Positions 36,145 through 47,706 of a stretch of 64,000 nt of DNA are shown here, one piece after another. Numbering within the stretch: position 1 is the stretch's first letter; each line of letters starts with the position of its first letter. The position numbers and the translations under genes were made by a program. Source of the stretch: Paraescarpia echinospica (lineage: Eukaryota > Annelida > Polychaeta > Sabellida > Siboglinidae); assembly GCA_020002185.1 (NCBI GenBank), contig CM034544.1, positions 3,874,850 to 3,938,849 of the forward strand, given 5' to 3'. The notes under the pieces are model-generated. The model was not told the origin of the DNA. It did not search any database and saw nothing but the letters and a program-made list of their open reading frames with translations.

Positions 36145-38399
36145 GTGAGTACTACACTCGCCAGGTGGCGTGTGACTCCTCCACTCGCCAGGCGGCGTAT
36201 ATATCGATTCACTCATCAATACCAACAGGCGTAAGACGACATCAAGGATTCGTCCGCCATTACTCATCGAAAGAGTGCCATTGAAAATACCGTTTTGGTG
36301 TGATGTGTAATTTTTTTGAGCACTTTGGCATGGCACATGTTAGTCCAGTGAATACTGAATGTACTACTGCATTAGATCTTTCACGAGATAGCAATAAATA
36401 TACGCTAGTCGCTCGAATATTCGCACAGTGGCTATTTTGCAGAACGCACCAATATTTCAAAAACCGTCACAACATTTTTGACGGATTTTGAGGGGTGTCG
36501 GGTTTGGGTAGATTGTTTTCTTAAAAATGAGATGAGAATTTCACGAATTTTCTACAGCACTTGTGTCAATGGAGTTTATATATACTGTGAAATTGTCAAG
36601 AAAATTGTATGACAAATTTTGCAGGAAATGAAGGAAACGTTATAATGGCCGCCTATGTAAAATATAAATAATATTATGGTCTTACCCCAGCACTGTTACA
36701 AATAGTCGGTCTCGCTCCTCCATAAGGAGACCTTTGCTGACGAACGTAATGGATAATGTTGTCAAAGCTATCTAACACAAGACACCACGTAATTACTGTT
36801 GTGAGATTTCATTTTTAAACGTTTTTCCATGAGTAGTCTGCGATATGAATAATTGTAACAAATTATCTCTGATGAAGTTGTTTGTTAGGACCCGGGTCAG
36901 GGTGACCGAGTCTATGAGTTATTTAAAAAAAATTATATGCTACACAACCACTCTCCGTTCCCAACTTACGCCCGTCTTTCTCTGTGCAACGTCTCGTGTC
37001 TTGTGTCCGCATTGCCAGTCTTTCTAACGATACTTCTTCCAGAAGACATTCTAAATGATTCCTGCTCACTTCTCTTCAGCCGTCTTCTTCATACCGTACA
37101 TCATCATGTTGGTGCTGGTCGGGATCCCGATCTTCTTCCTCGAGCTCTCCCTCGGCCAGTTCACGAGCAACGGCCCACTCACCTGCTGGGGCATGGCCAC
37201 TGTCTTCAAGGGTAAGTCGTCCACCCCAGATGGCTACTGTCTTCAATGGTAAGTCACCCACCCCACATATCCACTTTCTTCAAGAGTAAGTCGCCCATCC
37301 CACATGGCTACTGTCTTCAAGAGTAAGTTGCCCACCCCACATGGCCACTGCCTTCAAGGGTAAGTCGCCCATCCCACTTGGCTACTGTCTTCAAGAGTAA
37401 GTCGCCCATACCACATGGCCACTGCCTTCAAGGGTAAGTCGTCCACCCCACATGGCTACCGTCTTCAAGAGTAAGTCGCCCATCCCACATGGCCACTGTC
37501 TTCAAGAGTAAGTCGCCCACCCCACATGGCTACTGTCTCCTAGGGTAAGTCGCTCACCTTACACGGCTACTGTCTTCAATGGTAAGTCACCCACCTTACA
37601 TGGCTACTCACCTCAAGGGTAAGTCACCCACCTTACATGGCTACTCACCTCAAGGGTAAGTCGCCCACCTTACTTGGCTAGCTACTGTCTTCAAGGGTAA
37701 GTCACCCACCTTACACGGCTACTCACCTCAAGGGTAAGTCGCCCACCTTACCTGGCTAGCTACTGTCTTCAAGGGTAACTCACCCACCTTACATGGCTAC
37801 TCACCTCAAGGGTAAGTCACCCTCCTTACATGGCTACTCACCTCAAGGATAAATCGCCCACCTTACATGGCTAGCTACTGTCTTCAAAGGTAAGTTACCC
37901 ACATTACACGGCTACTTACCTTAAGGGTAAGTTGCCCACCTTACATCGCTCTAGTAGTAGTCGTGTTCGTGTAATCTGTTGATATCTACTCACGTATCCA
38001 TTCACGAGTCGACAATTTTAATATTGTTTATCTATCTTGAGATGAACTCACCCTTTTGTTTTATGTTCAAGAAGTATTCTTGTTGTTCTTTTTACGAAGT
38101 ATATGTGGAATCATTAAATGTATGTACAGGTGTGTATGTGTATATACAGGTAACATGTGTGTTTGTAAATATGTACGTATGCACATAAGCACGTCTGCAA
38201 GAAAGCACGCGTGCGCGTACGCAGATACATATGTACATAAGTATGTAGTTACATGTCTATGTAGGTATATATATATATTTACATATATATATATATATAT
38301 ACGGTGTGTGTATATAATAATATACTTATACATACATATACATATATATATATATATATATATATGAATACATACATATGTACATATATACATATGTAC

Positions 38400-38433
<34 letters not shown>

Positions 38434-38472
38434 ATACATGTAAATATTCCCGCATGCATACATACAAATATT

Positions 38473-38543
<71 letters not shown>

Positions 38544-41500
38544 GTGTGTGTGTATATATATATATATATATGTATATGAATGCATCCGCGCATATTTACA
38601 TGTATGTACATGTATGTATATATATATGTATATATGTAAATATGTATGTATATATATATGTATATATATATGTGTGTATATGAATATTTGTATGTGTGTA
38701 TATATGTATGTATGCATGCGTGCATATTAACATGTATGTATATATGTAGTATTTTGTACATATGTATGTGCACCTTGCACCATCTACACGGTGTATGTGT
38801 TTCCGTCTCGCAGGCATCGGCTTCGCCATGGTGGCCGTGTCCTCTCTTGTCGCCATCTACTACAACGTCATCATAGCGTGGGCCATCTTCTACTTCTTTG
38901 CCTCGTTCACCTCCGACCTACCGTGGCAGTACTGCGACCGGGACTACGCCACACCATGTAAGCGTAATGTCACGTGACGCTAATGAGAGTTATGACGTCA
39001 ACTGGTCGCAAACACATCCATACACAACTTATCGCGTTTCTCACGTTTAATTTTAAAGTTGACTAGTATATATAGTACTGTATTGTGCGGAATTCAGATA
39101 TCTTTAAAATACGTGCAGCTTGCAATATTAGGAACCGAAGCAAAGTACAAAATAGTAACTATATTCGCCCATATCTTGTTGATTTTTTTGCGCTCGCTGC
39201 GGGGACTCGTAAATGACGTAGGCTGTAAAGGGTTAAATACGTGACATCCGTATGTGCAAAGTGTCACGTATGTGCAGACTGCCAGACGTTCCTGCACGAC
39301 AATGTCACGGAGGAGATCTGTACGAGCCTTGGGCTGCTGGCGAACACAACCATCGGAGTGTGCTTCAACGGGACCACGCCCTACGGCATCTTCAACACGA
39401 CACTCGCCGGAGAGCAGAAGCCACCCATTAAAGCCATCATCCCCAGTCAAGAGTACCTCAAGTGAGTCAAAGCTTGTCTTCAATCAGACATGCCATAGTG
39501 TGTGCGCGCGTGCGTGCGTGCGTGCGTGCGTTCAGCAAAAAACAAAGACAGCAGTTATTGCCGTTATTTTGATAGTAAACTCGTTCCCGCTGATCAATTA
39601 ATTTCTTATGTCGCCGTCGCCAGTTATGGCAACAATGAAGCGAACGTAAAGCAACAGTGGCGCCATCTGATGGCCCAATTCGCACACTGTTTCCATGCTT
39701 CTACAATAGATAGAAAGCATTTTGCAAAAACGTAAGTAAATAGCTCTAAATAACTACCTTTCTGTTTAATACATCGCCAGTTAGAAGACCCTGGCCGGAT
39801 CGGTAATTTTGCCAAAGCACAATTTATTGAATGACACATCAAGTACCAAAGAAAGTGACGTAATATGTCACAATGGCTTGTATACAATTGCGTACTATTA
39901 TAGTATGTTAGCAAGTATGATAAAATAAGTAAATACACTATTCATGATGTGCATACGCTTTCCTAAAAACAGTTAAAATGGTAGTTTAACTCAGAATGCA
40001 ACAATAATCAAGGCAAACCGTAGTGAGATGAACAACGTCGCGTGCAGCTGTCGTCTTCTGAAAATTCCTATGTTGTACGTGGACGGCTTACCGTTGTGTG
40101 GTGTAGAGTGTACACTGTCACGTATTCTTTGACCATCTGCAGTGGCTACGTGCTGGGAAAGACGTTCAGTGACGGTATCCATGACCTTGGCCCTATCCGC
40201 TGGCAGATGGCGCTGTGTCTCCTCCTCGCGTGGACGATCGTCTTCTTCAGTCTCGTCAAAGGCGTCAAGTCTTCAGGAAAGGTCAGTGTTTCCTCACTGT
40301 GTACAGGGATGACGTCTTGCTACTGGTCCGCTGCACCGCTTTTGCTGTAGTTGTTCTCTACTGTTCCCTCCAGCTCCTTCTTCCGCATTGCACCAGCCTC
40401 CGACTTTCTCAAATCCTTCTTCACACACACCCCCCGTCTCAGCTGTGGCGGCTCCTAGAGCACTTCGTGTGTTTCCTCTACTGCTCACTTTGCTAGTCTG
40501 TTCGGATCCAGTCCCATCTACTGATCTGCCCGTATCACACGGCTTCATTACCACAACGAATGGCGTCGTCGCCGTCTGTCTACGGCATTACCACAACGAA
40601 TAGTGGCATCACCGTTTGTTTACTTCAATACAGGAAATCGTGACATCTCCGTTTGTCTATACTTCGCTTCCACAGCGAATAATGACAATATCTTGTCTCT
40701 ACTTCACTATAACTGTGAATGGTGATATCACGGTTTGTCTACTTCACCATGGTGAATGGTGACATTTTCGTGTGTTGTCTACTGCATTAATAGAGCGAAC
40801 GATGACATCACCATCAGAAAAACACATTGTCTACTTCACTATAACTGTGAATGGTAACAACACATGCTGTATTCTTAACTATCACTGCGAATGTTGATAA
40901 TACACTTTGTCTTCTACACTGCCTCTGTTCTGTGAATGTTAACAATATAATGTTGTATGTTGTCATCTTTGCCACCATTGTATATGTTGGCAATACCCCG
41001 TGTCTCCATCACGGCTAGGCCGGTGATACCGTGGCATACAAGCGAGCTATCTGATGAGAAGCGGTCATTACGTTATGCTGAGCGTAACTGGCGACAAACT
41101 GGACAGACTGTACATCGTCAAATATACACCGGTTTGCGCAACAACAACAACAGCCGCGCAGGTGAACGAACGTAGGAGTACTGTTTCGAAAGACATTGCA
41201 GCTAGTTTCACGTGCTGACATTGATATTCATGCCAGTGAGACTTGTTGCGTTATTCTGCGTAATATTCGTATCGGTTGCACCACTTGCGTGATCGTCGTT
41301 TACCGACCGCCGACGTCCAACTTCCGCTCCTTCCGAGATGACGTTGGGAAGGTTTTACTCATCGCCGCGGCCCATCCTACAGAGACTGTCGTGTGTGGTG
41401 ATTTCAACACACGATATAGTGATCCCCGTGCGCCGAAGCAACGAACTTGGTTGATTTGCTGGAGACGCATAGCTTTATACAACATGTGCAAAGCGAAACA

Positions 41501-44500
41501 CACGAGCGCGGCAACATCCTGGATCTGGTTATCAAGTCGGGAACATCTCACGTTATAGCCACAACAGTTGAGCCGAAAACTCTTCTCAATGATCGCCGTG
41601 TGATTGAATGCGGATTACGCCAACCTAAATCAGAGCGCATGACACGACGCGTTGAATACCGCGAGTACTCATCCATTGACGGCAGCCGTTTTACTGCAGA
41701 TCTCGCGGCATCAGATCTTAACGATCCTGAACAAAATCCTGAAATTATCCTCACTCGATATGATGCATGCTTACGTAGCATCGTTAACGCTCATGCCCCA
41801 GTAATCTCGCACACTATCACGGCTAGGCCGATGACACCGTGGGATACAAGCGAACTAATTGACGAGAAGCGAGCAATACGTCGTGCTGAGCGTAACTGAC
41901 AACAAATAGGACTGACTGTACATCGCAACATATACACCAGGTGCGCAACGCGTTCCGAAAATCACTTATGACAGCACGATCGCATTACTACCAACATCCG
42001 ACGTGGCCACCAGATCGCAAACACACTACTTGATCGAGGTGGAGACCGGCCGCTACCCGAAGACGGTACACAAGCTACTGTTGCAGCGAAATTCCAAAAG
42101 AGTTTATCCGAGAAGATCGATGCGTTGTGCCGCAATATGACTCAATCGTCAATTGAAGACGTAGTGACGATTGTGGCTGCACGTTTAGTGTGTTTCGAAG
42201 CTGCTTCATCGGCAGACGTGAAGAACATCATTTTAGCATCTGCTACCAAGTCATGCAAGCTGGACCCGCTGCCAACGTCACTCCTTCAACAAAACATTGA
42301 AGCTGTGTGTCCGGTTATTACACGCATAATTATTGCGTCGCTGCTATAGTTCCACAGTCGACGAAGCACGCCATTGTGTCGCCTGTACTGAAAAAACGAG
42401 GCGCTGATGTTAATGTGTTGTCTAACTTCCGGTCAATATCTAACATTTCGTTTGTGGCGAAGACAATGGGGCGCTTCGTCTCAAGACAACTGCAAAGCTT
42501 CCTGAACGAGAACGGCATACTGGGCGTCTACCAGAGTGCCTACCGACCACGCCACAGTGTGGAGACAGCACTCTTACGCATTCACAGTGATGTGGCGCAA
42601 GCGATTGATGCTCGTCGTGGAGTACTTCTTGTGCTTCTCGATTTAACAGCAGCCTTCGACGCAATAAATCACGATATCTTATTACGGAGATTGTATGGCT
42701 ATGGCATATCCGACGAAGCGCATGGGTGGTTGGCGCCTTACCTACATGGTCATATTTCTGCCATGCGTGTCGGGAAAGTAGTGTCTGAGTGTACCGTGAT
42801 GAGATCCGGAGTTCCACAGCGGTCGGTTCTTGGGTCGGTGCTTTTCAATGCCTACATTGCGCCTCTAACGAATTTAGTCAACCGACACGACGTACAACAC
42901 CATCTGTACGCCGATGATACGCAGTTATACGTCGATTTTCTACCGTTTGAGCATTAAAATGCTCTTAACCGAATGGAGGTTTGCATAAGTGAAGTTAAAA
43001 CGTGCCTCTATGACAACGGGCTGGTTTTCAGTGAGAACAAAACGGAAGCAATTGTCATACGTTCATCGAGCTTGCGCGACCAATACTCATTGAGCATGTC
43101 GACATCTGTGGACAATATGTAGCGACATCGACCATCGTCCGTGACATTGGTGTTGCAATCGATGATGATTTATCGATGGCGACGCAGGTGGCAAATTATG
43201 TCGAAGTGCTTACTACCATATCTCGAGAATTACTCGTGTACGAGAGGCAATGACGACCAGTGTCTGCAAATGTCTTGTCCATGCATTTGTGACACCCAGA
43301 ATTGATTATGGAAATGCGATGCTCTTTGGTATATCTGACCGTCTGCTGCACCGTCTAGAGACAGGTCAACGGTCAGCCGCTCGTGTTGTGATGCAACTTC
43401 GACGAGTGTGCTGGGCCGACATTGCTGGAGCTCTATGCCACTGGAACTACGCGCGATTGAGAGCACTAGCCAGTTTGGAAAATTACTGAAGACATTTCTG
43501 TTCTTAAACTAATAAAATCAGACCTCATTTAATCTTTGTATTATTTATGCATACAGTTTTAATTAATTTTTAGTTTTAGTTTTCTTAGAATCACATTTTA
43601 GTAGCTAATTAACATATTTAATGTAATCTAAGTTTTATATTTATTTATTATTCAGTATGTTCAGCTGTTCAGCACTTTTGCTAATCGTTTGATTTATCAT
43701 TGCATTTACCCGTAATTTTACAATACATGGGTTTATATATATATATTTATATATATATATAATTATATATATATATATATGTATAATATATAATATAATA
43801 TATATATATATATATGAATTTGCTTTCTAACTTTATTTTATTTATTTATTTATTTACATTTTTTTTCTTATTTATTTATTTTAAATGCGTTTTATGTTTC
43901 TTAGATCTTCGCCACCATTGTATACCTTAACATTGCACGGTGTCTTGTTCACTGCCGCTGTAAATATTAACAATATATGTTGTCATCTTCGCCACCATTG
44001 TATACCTTAACATTGCACGGTGTCTTGTTCACTGCCGCTGTAAATATTAACAATATATGTTGTCATCTTCGCCACCATTGTATACCTTAACATTGCACGG
44101 TGTCTTGTTCATTGCCGCTGTAAATATTAACAATATATGTTGTCATCTTCGCCACCATTGTATACCTTAACGTTGCACGGTGTCTTGTTCACTGCCGCTG
44201 TAAATATTAACAATATATGTTGTCATCTTCGCCACCATTGTATACCTTAACATTGCACGGTGTCTTGTTCATTGCCGCTGTAAATATTAACAATATATGT
44301 TGTCATCTTCGCCACCATTGTATACCTTAACGTTGCACGGTGTCTTGTTCACTGCCCCTGTCAATATTATCAATATATGTTGTCATCTTCGCCACATTGT
44401 ATACCTTAACATTGCACGGTGTCTTGTTCACTGCCGCTGTAAATATTAACAATATATGTTGTCATCTTCGCCACCATTGTATACCTTAACATTGCACGGT

Positions 44501-45548
44501 GTCTTGTTCATTGCCGCTGTAAATATTAACAATATATGTTGTCATCTTCGCCACCATTGTATACCTTAACGTTGCACGGTGTCTTGTTCACTGCCCCTGT
44601 CAATATTATCAATATATGTTGTCATCTTCGCCACCATTGTATACCTTAACATTGCACGGTGTCTTGTTCACTGCCGCTGTAAATATTAACAATATATGTT
44701 GTCATCTTCGCCACCATTGTATGCCTTAACATTGCGCTGTGACTTGTTCAATGCCCCTGTAAATATTAATGCATAGTACATAGTGTCTAATATAGTACCG
44801 CTGTAAATGTTGACGATATGTATTCTTTTGTTCACCACTTTTATAAATATTGACAATCGATGTCACATTCACTGCCACTGTGAACGTTGACAATACAATC
44901 CCAGTCGAGTTGTTTTTTAACTACCGCTGTAAAAGTTTGTACATTGTCTTTTTCGCTACCAATGGAAATGTTGACAATACACCAACATTGTACATATTGT
45001 TATCCACGGTGTCTTGTTTACCGCCACTGTAAATGTTGACAACATATGTTTTCTTCCACGCTATCACAGTGAACGCTGACGTTACAGGTTGTCTATTTCA
45101 CGGCTCTCTTCCCCTACGTCGTCCTCATCATCCTGTTCGTGCGAGGCCTCATGTTGGAAGGTCATTACGAAGGCATCGAGTTCTACATTCTGAAGGCGGA
45201 CTTTAGCAAGCTGAAGAATGCGGGTGTCTGGAAGGACGCCGCTATTCAGATCTTCTTCTCTCTGTCGGCGTCCTGGGGCGGACTTATCACTCTGTCCAGC
45301 TACAACCGCTTCCACAACAACTGCCTCAGGTACGAGTCACATGTATGGTCTATCCGCGGATGACGATCGAAATGTGTTTGAGTGTGCGTGCGTGCGTGCG
45401 TGCGTGCATGCGTGCTTACGTACGTGTGTGTGTGTGTGTGTGTGTGTGTTTGCGTACGTGCGTGTGTTTAGATGGAGAGGTTACATACATGCCAGAATAC
45501 ACGCACAAACACACGCGCTCGCGCCACACACACACACGAACACGCACA

Positions 45549-45588
<40 letters not shown>

Positions 45589-47654
45589 AGGGGTTGATGT
45601 AGCGAAAGGTGCACAAAATGCACAAACACACATTGTATTTACGATTTGTAAAATCACGTACCACAATTTCTAAATGTTAGCCCGAACACATTATTTCACA
45701 TCTGGACACAACAGGCATACGTTTTCACAAAAGCCATACCAATTACCCCAAATCGGCCTCGACGATACATCATGTGTCCCTAATGATTTTCTGCCGTGAC
45801 AGTGATCATGGTAGAGGTTCATACGTTACCAGTTACAACCACGTGACATGTGATTGCAGGGACGCTCTCATTGTCTCCGTTACCAACTGCCTGACGTCGT
45901 TCTTCGCCGGGTTTGTTATATTCTCATTCCTTGGTTTTCTCGCACACGAGATGAACACGACCGTGGATAATGTCGCCGAGAAAGGTACGCGTGTCGCACA
46001 CATTTCCGCTGTTCGTTGGGCAACATAGTTTTTTGATAACCAGTTGTTGAGTTAATGTGTTGCTTTAATTGTGTCGAGAAGCATAAATAGCGATCTCGCC
46101 AATCAGCAGAGCCAGAGCCCAGGGAATCAGATAACGTTTCACATTCGCTCAATCTCCACCCACCAAAGCCAACACAGGATGTTGGACATAGCATTTTGAT
46201 CGATTCAACATGGCGTTAAAACCGCAGGTAATAGTCGCCGGCTTCAACAACAATGCACTACTCACTACGCCGACCGGTTCTGATATACACAATGACGTCA
46301 TTATGAATTAATGTATTTCCACCCAATAGGTGGATCCACCGTCAACCCATACGTACCTGGGTAATGCAATACATTTGGGTGAATTAGCGAACGCATGTAA
46401 TCGCCCATAATGGACGCGTGCATATGTCACTAGAATCACGTATACGTGAAAGCTGACTTGACGAATTTTGTGTTCAACATTCTGGTTTGCCCAGTTTTAC
46501 GTCATCTCGATCTGTTGTAGGTATCGGGCTGGCGTTTATCGTGTACCCGGATGCCGTAGCGCGCATGCCCGGCGTGCCAACCTTGTGGGCTCTTCTCTTC
46601 TTCCTCATGCTTATTACGCTCGGTCTAGACTCGGAGGTGAGTAACGTCTCAGCGTATTTACCTGTCTCTCTTTCTATACATAGACACAAGCACACTCACC
46701 AACGCACAAGTATGCACAATCACACACAAACAAACAACCACACACACATACACACACACGCGCGCACGCACGCACGCACACACACACACACACGCACGCA
46801 CACACATTCAATCACTCACTCACTCAACTCTCTCACTCACTCACTCACTCACTCACTCACTCACTCACTCACTCACTCACTCACTCACTGCCACCATGTC
46901 TATCGGCTGTAGTTCGCGCTGGTTGAGACCGTCAGTACGTCCATCATGGACCAGTGGGTGCCGCTGCGCAAGAAGAAGTGGGTCGTCATCCTCGGCATCT
47001 GTGTCGTCTTTTACCTCCTTGGCCTCACTATGTGCACCAACGTAAGCAACTTTTTTGCCCACTCCAAAGTTCCAAACTAGATCGTGCGGTCTCACACATA
47101 TTTTAACACAACTTAACAAGATTGCCATCCAAAGCATATATTTGCATGAGTGTGCAACCTACTCTTAGAGGTATAATTAGATAAGATCTTTGCTTGCTAC
47201 TGTATAAAATCGTGAACCTAATCAATGGTTATTGACGACAACAAGGTCGGTTTGTTTGTTTATGTTTCTTCCCGAAACACATCCGTTTCTCAGTATAGAG
47301 CGTTGCAATTAGGCTAATGTAGCGTTATACATGTATCGTGCTCCTATCGTGACTCATATATCGCGATAGTGTATCGTTACAGTACCATGTGCAATGCATT
47401 GACGAATGACATGTATGTTGATAGGGCGGCGCTTTCATGTTGCAACTAATGGATTCTTATGCTGGCGGATGGAACGTGCTGCTCATCGCTATAGCCGAGT
47501 GTCTGTGCATCTCCTACGTATACGGTAAGAACACATTCTCGTTGACCTGCGGTGATGTCCGGGGTTATGTTCATCTTGGATACCATCAGTAACCCCGTAT
47601 GGCAAATGCATATATATATATATATATATAAATGTATATATATATATATACATG

Positions 47655-47706
<52 letters not shown>

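Noticed and set aside
38000..38780. Several Ile/Tyr/His/Val frames
   Set aside because: Artefacts of TA, CA and TATG microsatellites in SLC6 intron 2.
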